DNA from: Magnetospirillum sp.
GTDB taxonomy: Bacteria; Pseudomonadota; Alphaproteobacteria; Rhodospirillales; Magnetospirillaceae
Direction: 5' to 3'
Length of the DNA: 64,000 bases
Assembly: GCA_024707145.1 (NCBI GenBank)
Contig: JANQAI010000011.1
Coordinates: forward strand, 124,001-188,000
A model generated the notes under the pieces. The model had not been told where the DNA came from. It ran no database searches and saw nothing but the letters and a program-made list of their open reading frames with translations. Positions 9,211-18,094 of the stretch are shown one piece after another. The translations under genes and the position numbers were made by a program. Position 1 is the stretch's first letter. Each line of letters begins with the position of its first letter.

Positions 9211-9931
9211 AATCGACAATCTGCGCGCCGGTTATGGCTCGATCAACGTCCTGTGGGATCTCTCGCTGACCATTGAAGAGGGGCGTCTGACCTGTATCGT
9301 CGGCCCCAACGGTGGCGGCAAGACGACCTTGCTGCGGGCGATCATGGGGCTGATTCCGGTCGCTTCGGGCCAGGTCCGGTTCCAAGGACTGGAGCGGACC
9401 AACGAGAAGACCTGGGTCATGGTGCGCGACGGCGTCACCCTGATCCCAGAAGGCCGCATGATCTTTCGCGACATGACCGTCGAAGACAACCTGCTGATCG
9501 GCGGCTTCCCGGCGCGCTGCCGGCCTCGCGCCAAGGCCAATCTGGGCATGGTCTACGACATGTTTCCCCGCCTTCGGGAGCGTCGCGATCAACTGGCCAG
9601 TTCGCTGTCGGGCGGCGAGGCACAGATGCTGGCGATGGGACGTGGCCTGATGGAAGAGCCGAAGCTCATCCTGGTCGACGAGCCTTCGCTCGGCCTCGCC
9701 CCGGTCATCGTCGATGAAGTGATGGCGATCCTTGACCGGCTGCGCCGGGAGGGGAAGACCATTGTCCTGGTCGAGCAGAACACGAACAAGGCTCTCGCCA
9801 TCGCCGATCACGTCTACCTGGTGCGTGGAGGCAAGGTGGTGATGTCGGACACGGCCACGGAGGTGGATGTCGACCGTCTGCATCACCTTTACTTCGCACG
9901 GGATGCCGTCAATGCCGAACCGATGGCTTGA
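9194..9931 (+). CDS. livF: ABC transporter ATP-binding protein LivF
   Basis: 245-residue second ATPase. Walker A GPNGGGKTTLLRA, Q-loop followed by the LivF hallmark LIPEGRMIFRDMTVEDNL, canonical signature LSGGEAQML, Walker B LILVDEPSLGLAP and H-loop VLVEQNTNKAL are all intact. GTG 9194 was chosen because it places the conserved LLEIDNLRAGYG at the N-terminus; it overlaps the end of livG by 17 nt. With LivG it powers the LivHM permease. Confidence 0.93.
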   Translation: MAKLLEIDNLRAGYGSINVLWDLSLTIEEGRLTCIVGPNGGGKTTLLRAIMGLIPVASGQVRFQGLERTNEKTWVMVRDGVTLIPEGRMIFRDMTVEDNLLIGGFPARCRPRAKANLGMVYDMFPRLRERRDQLASSLSGGEAQMLAMGRGLMEEPKLILVDEPSLGLAPVIVDEVMAILDRLRREGKTIVLVEQNTNKALAIADHVYLVRGGKVVMSDTATEVDVDRLHHLYFARDAVNAEPMA

Positions 9932-10343
9932 AGGGGAGTTGCCGTCCGGGTTTCAGGACCTGCTGGGCTACCGCCTAGTGGAATGGCGCGAGGACGAAGC
10001 CGTCCTCGACCTCCTCTTGGACCATCGGCACCTTAATCGGGCCGGTGTGGTCCATGGCGGCGTCCTGTCCACACTGATCGATACCGCGTGCGGGTTCGCG
10101 GCCACCTGGTGCCCTTTCGAGGGGCGGGTGCGCCGGGTGGTGACGTTGTCCTTGACCACCAGCTTCACCGGCCAGGCTCGCCATGGCGTCATCGTCGCCC
10201 GGGCGCGGAAACGGGCCGGCGGCAGCAAGGTGGTCTTCTGCGCGGCCGAGGTAACCGACGCGGACGGAAAACTGCTTGCCATGGGCGAAGGCACCTTCCG
10301 CTACCGCTCGGGCAGCGAGTCTCCGGAAGGTGTGCCGCTGTGA
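9912..10343 (+). CDS. PaaI-type hotdog-fold thioesterase
   Basis: About 143 residues, single hotdog domain. The core signature HLNRAGVVHGGVLSTLIDTACGFAA carries the HGG loop and the catalytic acid D of the PaaI (4HBT) family, which hydrolyses acyl- or phenylacetyl-CoA. It probably recycles CoA from stalled intermediates of the neighbouring pathway. The start is uncertain: ATG 9903 and ATG 9912 are both in frame and both lie inside the 3' end of livF. The stop overlaps the next start (GTG 10340). Confidence 0.85.
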   Translation: MPNRWLEGELPSGFQDLLGYRLVEWREDEAVLDLLLDHRHLNRAGVVHGGVLSTLIDTACGFAATWCPFEGRVRRVVTLSLTTSFTGQARHGVIVARARKRAGGSKVVFCAAEVTDADGKLLAMGEGTFRYRSGSESPEGVPL

Positions 10344-11322
10344 TCCCCGCGACCCGGATTTCCGAGCTGTTCGGTACCCAACTTCCGATTCTGGCCGGCG
10401 GACTCCAATGGCTTTCGACACCGGAATACGTGGCCGCTGCCGGCCGTGCCGGCATCATCGGCTTCCTGAGCGCCGCCAGTTACGAGGACGGCGCGTCCTT
10501 GCGCGACGCCATCCGCCGGTGTCGCGACTTGTGTGGCGAGGTCTCCTTTGGGGTCAACATCTCCATGCTGCCCAAGCTGGTGGAGGGCGACCGCACCCAG
10601 GCCGTCGTCGATGTGGTCGCTACGGAGGGGGTGGCCTATGTCGAGACTTCCGGCCGCAATCCCGCCCCGTACCTGCCCAGGCTGAGGGCGGCGGGGTGCA
10701 AAGTGGTCCACAAGGTACCGACGGTCAGGCACGCCCTTGCGGCACAGGCTGCGGGCGTGGACGCGGTGGCTGTGGTCGGGGCCGAATGCGGCGGCCATCC
10801 CGGCATGGAGATGGTGGGAACCTTTGTGCAGGCGGCCGTCGCCGCCCGCCGGCTTGATATCCCCCTGGCGGTCGGCGGCGGCGTCGGTACCGGCGCCCAC
10901 ATCGTCGCCGCCCTGGCGTTGGGCGCCGACGGCGTGGTGGTCGGCACTCGTTTCCTGGTGGCCGAGGAAATTTGGGCCCATGCCGATTACAAACGCCGGC
11001 TGATCACGGCCGAGGCAACCGACACCACCCTGATTTTGCAGTCGTTGCGCAACACCGCCCGCGTGCTGCGCAACGCCACGACGGAAGCCATCCAGACGCT
11101 GGAGGAGCAGGGGCTGGGCTGGACGATCTGATGCCGCACATCGCCGGCAAAGTAGGACGGACGGCCTATCAAGGCGGTGACTGGTCGCGCGGCGTCCTGT
11201 CGGTCGGCCAGGCAGTGGCCTTTGCCGATGCCGTCGAGCCGCTGGCGGCCATCATCGACCGCTTCAAGGTGGAAGCGGCAGCGGCCATGGCGCGGCTGCT
11301 GCCGGCGGGGGACGTGCGGTGA
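10340..11322 (+). CDS. Nitronate monooxygenase-like FMN enzyme, frameshifted near the C-terminus
   Basis: TIM-barrel flavoprotein of the nitronate monooxygenase / 2-nitropropane dioxygenase family. Visible: PILAGGLQWLSTPEYVAAAG, the substrate-loop histidine in GAECGGHPG, the phosphate-binding run VGGGVGTGAHIVAALALGADGVVVGTRF. The first frame stops at 11131, but the family C-terminus (GRTAYQGGDWSRGVLSVGQAV, to 11322) continues in another frame. One extra G in the G4 run at 11110-11113 would join them (EEQGAGLDDLM). Total about 327 residues, normal for the family. Members in CoA-catabolic operons may act as enoyl reductases, so the true reaction is open. Confidence 0.82.
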
Positions 11323-12728
11323 ACCGGCGCGGTCGCGCCAGTGCGCTCATCCTGCTGGGGATGATCGCCTGTGTCCTCGCCGACGCATTGGCCGGTGTCA
11401 GCGTCTTCCGCATGGCGGCTCGTGTTCTGCTGGTGGCCTTTCTTGCCGTCGAGTGGGGACGCATGGCCGCCAACGCGCGGATAATGGTGGCAATTGCCGT
11501 ACTGGCGACGGCGGCGGCCTCTACGGTGATCGCCGAACCGCTGCGGGCGGTGGAAGAGGCGCTGGATGCCGGGGCGTTCTTCGCCACCTTCTTCGCCAAT
11601 CAGTTCTTCCTGCGCGAGGCGGCGCGAACCTCGCCGCTGGTGCACCGTTGCTCGGCCTTCTTCGTCAATCAGGCGCCGCCCAAGCGCTACGTCCTGCTGA
11701 CGCTGGGTGGCTATCTGTTCGGCATCATCCTCAGCCTTGGCGTGCTCAGCCTGTTGGGGATCATGATCACGCGGCGGAATTCCCTGACGGCGGCCGGTGG
11801 CATCCGGACGGTGCGCGAACTTCGCGAGCGCCGCATGATCCTGCCGCTGTTGCGGGGCTTCTCGGTCACGACGCTGGCATCGCCGCTGTCCATTTCCATG
11901 GCCCTCATGCTCAATGTGCTGCCGGGCCTGCACTGGACCGCGATCCTGCCGCTGGGCGTCGCTACCGGCGCCCTGCTGCTCGGCCTGGGTTGGATGCAGG
12001 ACCGGATGCGGCCGCCTTGTCCTCCCGGCTCCGTCGTTCCGCTGCCGGAAGTCGGACGCGACACGCCTGCCCTGCTCGGCGTCGTTGCCCTCGTGCTGCT
12101 GGTGTTTGCCCTGGCGGTGGCTGTGGAGCATATCGCCGCCATCCCGTTGAGCCGGGCCATCCTGGTGTCGTTGCCGCTGGTCGGGGTGGGCTGGCTGGCG
12201 GCGCAATACCTGGATTATGGGGCCAGGACCGGCAGTCTGCTGATTGGGCGGCGTATCGTCCGCAATGCCGCCAAGACCTTCCCCAACTATCGCACCGAAA
12301 TCGCCATCCTGTCCTCGGCAGGCTTCATCGGTACGCTGTTCTCTGCCCTGGTGCCTTCCGACTGGCTCGGGACTGTCCTGTCCTCCTCGCTGCTGCCGCC
12401 GGCACTGCTGCCGATCCTGGCTGTTCTGATGGTGGTGGTTCCTGCCCTGGCGGGAGTAAACCCCATCGTCTCGGTGACCATCCTGGCCTCGGGGCTTGCG
12501 GCTTCCCCCAACCTGGCGGTGTCGCCCGAGGTGCTGGCCGTCTCGTTGATGGCAGGCTGGTGCATGGCGATCAATTCCTCGGCCTTGACCGCCTCGTCCA
12601 TGCTGCTGGGCGAACTGATCGGCCGACCGGCCGAAACCATCGTGTTGCGCTGGAACGGCCCGTTCACCGTGGCGGCCCTTGGCCTGCTCGGCCTCTGGCT
12701 GGCGGGCCTTTCCGTCCTAATGAGATGA
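11319..12728 (+). CDS. Multi-span membrane protein, possible ion-transporter-superfamily carrier
   Basis: 469 residues starting at GTG 11319, which overlaps the preceding stop. Roughly 11-12 hydrophobic segments, with a large soluble loop near residues 150-180 and another near 225-245. Two re-entrant-like motifs rich in small residues, ALAGVNPIVSVTILASGLA (about 372-390) and GWCMAINSSALTASSMLL (about 409-426), resemble those of citrate/C4-dicarboxylate carriers of the IT superfamily. I do not recognise the exact family. Sitting between a flavoenzyme and a CoA-transferase, it may carry an organic anion or efflux a by-product. Confidence 0.6.
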   Translation: MNRRGRASALILLGMIACVLADALAGVSVFRMAARVLLVAFLAVEWGRMAANARIMVAIAVLATAAASTVIAEPLRAVEEALDAGAFFATFFANQFFLREAARTSPLVHRCSAFFVNQAPPKRYVLLTLGGYLFGIILSLGVLSLLGIMITRRNSLTAAGGIRTVRELRERRMILPLLRGFSVTTLASPLSISMALMLNVLPGLHWTAILPLGVATGALLLGLGWMQDRMRPPCPPGSVVPLPEVGRDTPALLGVVALVLLVFALAVAVEHIAAIPLSRAILVSLPLVGVGWLAAQYLDYGARTGSLLIGRRIVRNAAKTFPNYRTEIAILSSAGFIGTLFSALVPSDWLGTVLSSSLLPPALLPILAVLMVVVPALAGVNPIVSVTILASGLAASPNLAVSPEVLAVSLMAGWCMAINSSALTASSMLLGELIGRPAETIVLRWNGPFTVAALGLLGLWLAGLSVLMR

Positions 12729-12749
12729 TTGATGCGTGGAGAAATTCAG

Positions 12750-13910
12750 ATGCAGGCCCTCGACGACATTTTCGTCCTTGACCTCAGCCGTGTCCTGGCG
12801 GGCCCGTGGGCGACGCAGATCCTTGCCGATCTCGGTGCCGACGTGGTCAAGGTGGAGAGACCGGACACCGGGGACGACACCCGGGGCTGGGGACCACCTT
12901 TTCTTCGCGATCCGGTCAGCGGTGAGGCGGGGGACGCCTCCTATTATCTGTGCGCCAATCGGGGCAAGCGCTCGATTGCTGTGGACCTCGCCACGGCCGA
13001 GGGCCAGGACGTCATCCGCCGGCTTGCCGCCCAGGCCGACGTCCTGGTCGAAAACTACAAGGTCGGCGGCCTGAAGAAATATGGTCTCGACTATGAAAGC
13101 CTGCGGCAGATCAATCCCCGGCTGATTTACTGCTCTATCACCGGATTCGGCCAGACCGGCCCCTATGCACCCCGGGCCGGCTATGACTTCATGATCCAGG
13201 CCATGGGCGGCATGATGAGCGTGACCGGTGAACGCGACGACCTGCCTGGCGGCGGGCCGCAGAAGGCGGGGGTGGCTTTCGCCGATTTGGTCACCGGGCT
13301 TTATGCCACCATCGGCATCCTGGCAGCTCTTAACCAGCGCCACCGCTCGGGCCGCGGTCAATATATCGACATCGCCCTGCTGGATACCCAGGTCGCGGCT
13401 TTATCCAATCATGCCATGTATTATTTCATTTCGGGCCAAGTGCCGCAGCGTGTGGGCAATGGGCACGCCACCATCGTTCCTTACCAAAGCTTTCCTACCG
13501 CCGACGGATATCTCATCATTGCGGTCGGCAACGATGGGCAATTCCGCAAATTGGCGGAGGAATTAGGCCGCCCGGATTGGGCCAGCGACCAACGTTTCGC
13601 GACCAACGCCGCTCGCGTCGTCAACCGGACGACATTGCTGCCACTGATCGAGGCTGAGACCCGCAAATGGGCCACCGATAAGCTGCTGGCAGTGTTGGAA
13701 CACCGCCATGTGCCCTGCGGCCCGATCAACACCATCGATAAGGTTTTTGCCGATCCGCATGTTGTGGCTCGCGCGCTGAAGCAGGAGGTGCCGCACACCA
13801 CTCAGGGACACATCCTCACTGTGGCCAGTCCGTTGCGTCTGTCGGATTCACCTGTGTCCTATCACCGTGGTCCCCCTTTGCTTGGTGAGCACACTGAGGG
13901 AGGTGCTTGA
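12750..13910 (+). CDS. CaiB/BaiF family CoA-transferase (class III)
   Basis: Transfers CoA between a donor thioester and an acid via an aspartyl-CoA intermediate, about 386 residues. The N-terminal VLDLSRVLAGPWATQILADLGADV and VKVERPDTGDDTR are the family opening. The catalytic aspartate is D146 in RAGYDFMIQAMGG. ATG 12750 (GGAGAAA upstream) is preferred to ATG 12732, which would add six non-conserved residues. It provides an ATP-independent alternative to the acyl-CoA ligase encoded 7 kb upstream. It follows the membrane protein by about 20 nt and ends the operon; a small CTTGAG/CTCAAG hairpin overlaps its stop (13906-13923). Confidence 0.9.
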   Translation: MQALDDIFVLDLSRVLAGPWATQILADLGADVVKVERPDTGDDTRGWGPPFLRDPVSGEAGDASYYLCANRGKRSIAVDLATAEGQDVIRRLAAQADVLVENYKVGGLKKYGLDYESLRQINPRLIYCSITGFGQTGPYAPRAGYDFMIQAMGGMMSVTGERDDLPGGGPQKAGVAFADLVTGLYATIGILAALNQRHRSGRGQYIDIALLDTQVAALSNHAMYYFISGQVPQRVGNGHATIVPYQSFPTADGYLIIAVGNDGQFRKLAEELGRPDWASDQRFATNAARVVNRTTLLPLIEAETRKWATDKLLAVLEHRHVPCGPINTIDKVFADPHVVARALKQEVPHTTQGHILTVASPLRLSDSPVSYHRGPPLLGEHTEGGA

Positions 13911-14253
13911 GGAAAAACTCAAGATAGTTTCGAAAGATTCCTGCGTGAGTTTATAGTTTTACCTGTTCCCTCGGCTGCCGGCATCAGTAGTTGCGTCACT
14001 TCTCTCTGTCTGAAGTGGGCGGTGCCGATAATGCCTCGGCATCACAGCCCAGTCAGACACGGACCAACTGGGCGGTGCCGGGATTATCTTCCAGAATCGT
14101 CAGCACGCATGCCGTCCTTTCCTTGCCACCGCAAAGGGAAAGGCAAAGCGGAAATCTGCGCATCGTCTGCTCCGATCTGGACCGCCGGACACTGCCGCTT
14201 CATGAAGCAGCGGAATAGGGCCATGGCCGTGCGCCATCAATGATGGCGGCAAA
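13911..14253. other. Intergenic region before the AraC gene
   Basis: 343 bp without a convincing gene. It holds the end of a weak 6-bp hairpin at the CoA-transferase stop, an inverted repeat TGCCGA/TCGGCA at 14023-14041, and two direct copies of TGGGCGGTGCCG about 50 bp apart (one overlapping the inverted repeat). These could be regulator sites for the AraC protein. Confidence 0.4.
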
Positions 14254-15141
14254 ATGCGGGATGATGTGCTCATGCTTTCGCCAATTTTAATTAAACTTCC
14301 AAGTGATTATTCATTATGCCAACGGGATGCGAAATGCCAAATCCGTGTTGGCGGGATGACAGTCTCATTGTGCGTGCTGTCTGCGGATCGGAAGATTGTT
14401 GTTACGAGTGAGCATGTTGTTGTCGGGATGCATGTGAGTCCCACCGTACTGTTGAATTGGGGACAACCCTCCCACAGAATCCGGTCCCGGCGCGTTCGCC
14501 GAGGTATGGTTCACGTTATCGGCGCCAATATGCCCGTTTGGCTGCGTTTGAGCGGACCCGCCGATATTTTAGTAGTCTCTCTCAATACAAGTATGATTGC
14601 TGAAACTTCGGTCAAAAATGGAAACGTGGCGGGAAGCATAGGGGTGGCGGTTGCGGTGACTGACTGGAAAATTCGTCACCTGCTCGGCCTGTTCGAGCGC
14701 GAATTGTTGGATGGTGGCGGCAGTGACCTCTACTTGGAAAGCTTGGGGACGGCGCTGGCCGTTCATTTGCTTCGCCACTACCGCCAACCGCCCCGTGCTT
14801 CCGCTCTGGTCCGAGGAGGGATTGCTCCTACTCGTCTTCGCCGGGTGCTGGAATATGTGGACGCGCACTTGGCCGAGAATGTTCCGCTGGCTGACCTTGC
14901 CACTCTCTCGGGTCTTGCCTTTCACCATTTTGCCCATGCTTTCAAAGACAGCATGGGAGTGTCGCCGCATCGCTTCCTCATAGAGAGACGGATTGCCCGA
15001 TCGAAATCGCTGCTCGCTACTTCGCATCTGTCCGTGGCTGAAATCGCTTTGATGCTCGGCTTTACCGACCAAAGCCATTTCACCGAGCATTTCCGCCGCT
15101 TGACCGGTACGACTCCAGCACGATATCGCCGCAATCTATGA
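14254..15141 (+). CDS. AraC family transcriptional regulator
   Basis: 295 residues. The C-terminal AraC/XylS DNA-binding domain (about 195-295) has two helix-turn-helices: LADLATLSGLAFHHFAHAFK and VAEIALMLGFTDQSHFTEHFR, ending in the usual GTTPARYRR. The N-terminal 190 residues are a divergent sensing domain resembling those of AraC proteins that bind hydrophobic ligands. Base composition is visibly lower in GC than that of the neighbours, suggesting acquisition. A diverged fragment of a homologous gene lies at 51119-51236, at the other end of the ICE. The target is unknown; it could be the catabolic operon or an ICE function. Confidence 0.88.
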   Translation: MRDDVLMLSPILIKLPSDYSLCQRDAKCQIRVGGMTVSLCVLSADRKIVVTSEHVVVGMHVSPTVLLNWGQPSHRIRSRRVRRGMVHVIGANMPVWLRLSGPADILVVSLNTSMIAETSVKNGNVAGSIGVAVAVTDWKIRHLLGLFERELLDGGGSDLYLESLGTALAVHLLRHYRQPPRASALVRGGIAPTRLRRVLEYVDAHLAENVPLADLATLSGLAFHHFAHAFKDSMGVSPHRFLIERRIARSKSLLATSHLSVAEIALMLGFTDQSHFTEHFRRLTGTTPARYRRNL

Positions 15142-15420
15142 GACCTTACTGCCTAGGAGCGATGACCAATTCACGATGAGCATGAACTTCCAAAGGACCT
15201 GCATTTGCAGTAGCGATTCTGCCTATATCTTGTCGCCTAAAGGTAGTTGATTTCGCAAGAATGTCCCAGGATGGGCAAAATCGCCATGGTGGCTGGGAAA
15301 CTGGCTTGTCTACGGTGGATGACAATCTGGCGTGGGTCTGGCGGAACAGCTGGGGTTTTAGCCTATTGTACCTGTCTCCTGCCACTGCGCCGGACGCCTC
15401 CAGGTGAGAGGGGGATAGTT

Positions 15421-16165
15421 ATGGCAGACGAAACTACCGACCCCGCTGCAGCCCAGTTTCATGGCTGGCAAGATTCGGATGCCTATGGATGGCTGACGGA
15501 CCTGCCGCGCCTGGGCTGGGCGTGGGAGTTCCTGCGGCGCGATCCCGAGTACCGCTCGGCATGGTGTCGGGGAGGGATCGAGCCAATCCGTTGGGCCCTC
15601 TGTCACTTTCGTCCCGCCCGCGCACGATGCCCGTTCCGCCAAACTGTTCTGGCGGCCGGAAGATTGCCGCGCCGTGCTGACCGTTTCCTCCACCGGCTGG
15701 GAGGATATTGGTGTCCGCTCCCCGTGCCGAATGCTCTCCGGCCGCACCGCTGACGGCCGCCGCCAGCTTCTCTTCGCCGAGGAGGGGCGCTTCCTTCAGC
15801 TCGACCTGATCGGCGGGACTGCCGCTTTTCCTTCGCCGCCGCTGAGCATTCCGCTCTCGGCGACAATCTCCTCCGAGCAATGGCACGGACTTCGTCAGGT
15901 GGCCGACCTGCTCGCCCATGGCCGCCTGCGTCCGTCGCTGCATCCGCCGCCCGGCTGTGCCCGTCGTCTCACTTTTGTTCTACGGGCGCTGGACGGTCAC
16001 TTGGCCGGGGCATCTCACCGGCAGATCGCCATCGCTCTGTGGGGCGAGCGCCGGGTCGCCGAGGAATGGAGCGACCCCCGCCGCAACCTGCGTGACCTGG
16101 TCCGCCGCGCGGTGCACCGGGGCTGCCGGCTCATGGCCGGCGGTTATCGTCGCTTCTTACGGTAG
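15421..16165 (+). CDS. fseA: FseA-like ICE activator (DUF6499-DUF2285) joined by a +1 frameshift
   Basis: Two overlapping frames encode one domain series. The first (15421 to stop 15753 if unshifted, 110 residues) begins with a DUF6499-type domain, WQDSDAYGWLTDLPRLGWAW followed by EFLRRDPEYRSAW. The second carries LFWRPEDCRAVLTVSSTGW and a DUF2285 helix-turn-helix (LDGHLAGASHRQIAIALWGE ... LMAGGYRRFLR, stop 16163-16165). Slipping +1 at TTT-C (15607-15610) fuses them into about 247 residues. In the Mesorhizobium symbiosis island, msi172/msi171 are fused in the same way into FseA, activator of the excisionase gene rdfS. The start ATG 15421 has AGAGGGGG upstream. An rdfS-like gene lies at 21589. 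A diverged copy of the 3' end is at 51237. Confidence 0.8.
15604..15613 (+). promoter_or_regulatory. Candidate programmed +1 ribosomal frameshift site in fseA
   Basis: In the first frame the codons are CAC-TTT-CGT. Moving the tRNA-Phe from UUU (15607-15609) to UUC (15608-15610) continues as GTC-CCG-CCC in the DUF2285 frame. Published work on FseA of the Mesorhizobium symbiosis island describes exactly a UUU-to-UUC slip of tRNA-Phe in a conserved motif. The position at the end of the DUF6499 domain (WALCHF) fits. Confidence 0.7.
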
Positions 16166-16447
16166 AGGTTGGCTCTTAGTGTTCCTGGTCAGCAGGTGGC
16201 GGTAGCCCGTCCGCGTCATCCACCGCGCCCGCGCCAAGTGGGTTTCGTGGGCGCGCCACGCCCGGTCCGGTTCCCGGTCGGGATCGATGTCCAGCACGAT
16301 GCGCGCCACCTCGCGCCAGTCGGCGCCCTCCGCCGCCGCGTCGAGCAGGCGGAGATAATGGATGAGGTGCAGCTCGTCATAGGCGGTCAGCGCGTCGCCG
16401 CTCGGCGCCTCGTCGGCTACCGGGGCATGCCTGTCGGGTGTGGGCAT
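16157..16447 (-). CDS. QseM-like DUF2285 antiactivator
   Basis: 96-residue protein consisting of one DUF2285-type module: LIHYLRLLDAAAEGADWREV, then ARIVLDIDPDREPDRAWRAH and ARWMTRTGYRHLL. Small free-standing DUF2285 proteins such as QseM of the Mesorhizobium island bind and block both TraR and FseA. The gene converges on fseA and the coding regions overlap by 9 bp (16157-16165). ATG 16447 was chosen for its GGGGAGAGG ribosome-binding site. The QseM role is inferred from domain, size and linkage. No LuxR/TraR gene is in the window, so its partner here would be FseA. Confidence 0.72.
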   Translation of the reverse strand: MPTPDRHAPVADEAPSGDALTAYDELHLIHYLRLLDAAAEGADWREVARIVLDIDPDREPDRAWRAHETHLARARWMTRTGYRHLLTRNTKSQPLP

Positions 16448-16773
16448 CGGCCTCTCCCCTGATACGGAATCGCTCCCAGCGTCGCAGAGGCGACGACGCC
16501 CCGCAACCCTGTCTGTCGTCCTGCTGCTGCCATCGCGCCCTCCGGGCGCGATGCGGTTGTTGGTGATTTCCCCTCGGTCGCGGGGCGGGCGGCGCTCCCT
16601 TTTAGGCCCGCCGTGCCCGGCCGCAACCCTGCGCTGCGCTCCGGGTCCTCCATTGCATTGCGGCCCTGTCGGGTGCGCCCGGCCCGTTTCGGCGGGCCTG
16701 TCCGGTCGCGTTTCGCCGCCCACCCCGCTTTCCGGGGAAAGGGCGCGAGCTTCGACGAGCGGAGGACCAGCGC
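16448..16773. other. Leader/intergenic region upstream of ardC
   Basis: 326 bp between the divergent qseM-like and ardC genes. No convincing gene. It is very GC-rich, with short hairpins such as CGCCCT-ccgg-type repeats near 16540 and runs of AACCCTG spaced about 120 bp apart. It probably holds both promoters and the long 5' leader of the ardC transcript. Confidence 0.4.
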
Positions 16774-17703
16774 ATGTCCAGACTTGCCTACCAGCCTGCG
16801 GGCGGACACAAAGCGGGGGCCGGTGGTCCCAGCCTGTACCAGGAGGTTACCGACCGCATCATCGCGGAGTTGGAGCAGGGCCGGGTGCCCTGGGTCCAGC
16901 CCTGGGGCCGGGCCAGGACCGGCCCCGGCCTGCCCGAGAATGCCGTCACCGGGCGGCGCTATTCCGGGGTTAATATCCTCATCCTATGGGGCGCGGTCAT
17001 CGCCGGGGGCTTTTCCGGCCAGCGCTGGCTGACCTTCCGTCAGGCCCTGTCCCTCGGCGGCTGCGTGCGCAAGGGCGCCCACGGCACCACCATCTGCTAC
17101 GCCGACCGCTTCATCCCCAAGGCCGAAGCCGAGCGGGTCGCCAGGGAGGGCGGCACCCCGGACGCCGTGCCCTTCCTCAAGCGCTTCACCGTGTTCAACG
17201 CCGACCAGTGCGAGGGCCTGCCCGAGATCGATGCGGGCGAGCCGCTGCCCGAGCGGCAGGTCGTTCCCCAGGCCGAAGCGCTGATCCGGGCCACCGGTGC
17301 CGATTTCCGCATCGGCGGCGAGCGCGCCTTCTACAGCCCGGACGGCGACTTCATCCAGGTGCCGCCGCAGCCCGCCTTCTTCGACCAGATCAACTATTAC
17401 CGCACCTGTTTCCACGAACTCGGCCACTGGACCGGACACCGCGCGCGGCTGGCCCGCGACCTGTCAGGGCGCTATGGCACCTCGTCCTATGCCCGCGAGG
17501 AATTGTGCGCGGAACTGGCCTCGGCCTTCGTCTGCGCCGGGCTGGGGGTGGCCCCCACCGTGCGCCATGCCGATTACATCGGCTCGTGGCTTGAGGTACT
17601 GCGCGAGGACAACCGCGCCATCTTCCGCGCCGCCAGCCTCGCCAGCAAGGCCGCCGATTTCCTGCTCGACTTCGACTTCTCGACCTTGGAGGACACGCCA
17701 TGA
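16774..17703 (+). CDS. ardC: ArdC family antirestriction protein with zincin domain
   Basis: 309 residues. The N-terminal ArdC single-stranded-DNA-binding domain spans about residues 20-140 (YQEVTDRIIAELEQGRVPWV; NPVTGRRY-like NAVTGRRYSGVNIL). The C-terminal polyvalent metalloprotease domain has the zinc motif H214-E-L-G-H218 and a downstream EELCAELASAF glutamate. ArdC proteins protect incoming single-stranded plasmid DNA from type I and II restriction. It heads an ardC-DUF2958-parB cluster whose genes overlap or abut, a layout common in alphaproteobacterial ICEs. Confidence 0.92.
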   Translation: MSRLAYQPAGGHKAGAGGPSLYQEVTDRIIAELEQGRVPWVQPWGRARTGPGLPENAVTGRRYSGVNILILWGAVIAGGFSGQRWLTFRQALSLGGCVRKGAHGTTICYADRFIPKAEAERVAREGGTPDAVPFLKRFTVFNADQCEGLPEIDAGEPLPERQVVPQAEALIRATGADFRIGGERAFYSPDGDFIQVPPQPAFFDQINYYRTCFHELGHWTGHRARLARDLSGRYGTSSYAREELCAELASAFVCAGLGVAPTVRHADYIGSWLEVLREDNRAIFRAASLASKAADFLLDFDFSTLEDTP

Positions 17704-18089
17704 TCCTCGTCCCCGACGACATCCGCGCCCGGCTGCTCGCCAATGGCGGCGGTCAGGGCGGCCCCGATCCCGTGCCGGTGGTCAAGCTGTTCGACCCCTG
17801 CGGCGCGGCGACATGGCTGCTCACCGAGATGATGCCCGACGATCCCGACATCCTGTTCGGCCTGTGCGACCTGGGTCTCGGTTGTCCGGAACTCGGCACC
17901 GTCAGCCTGTCCGAACTGGAACAGGTGAAGGGCCTGCTCGGCCTCGGCATCGAACGCGACCTGTATTTCGCCCCGCGCTACCCGCTCTCGGTCTATGCCG
18001 AGGCGGCGCGCCGGGCAGGCGGCATCACCGAACTTTCTCCCTTGCTGGCCCAGGCCGCCGCCGCCCTCGGCCAGCCCATCCAGGAGTGA
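17700..18089 (+). CDS. DUF2958 domain-containing protein
   Basis: 129 residues. The family core LFDPCGAATWLLTEMMPDDP, then DILFGLCDLGLGCPELG and LGIERDLYF, identifies DUF2958, a small domain of unknown function carried by conjugative elements. ATG 17700 overlaps the ardC stop (ATGA), so the two are co-translated. The 5-nt gap to the ParB-like gene keeps it in the same operon. Confidence 0.85.
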   Translation: MILVPDDIRARLLANGGGQGGPDPVPVVKLFDPCGAATWLLTEMMPDDPDILFGLCDLGLGCPELGTVSLSELEQVKGLLGLGIERDLYFAPRYPLSVYAEAARRAGGITELSPLLAQAAAALGQPIQE

Positions 18090-18094
18090 TCGCC

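Noticed and set aside
9675..9681. CGAGCCT in livF as another frameshift site
   Set aside because: Here it encodes the Walker B DEP in the correct frame, so the motif by itself is not always altered.
15247..15420. N-terminal extension of the DUF6499 protein from 15247
   Set aside because: The translated sequence is not conserved in style and the AGAGGGGG site before ATG 15421 gives a better start.
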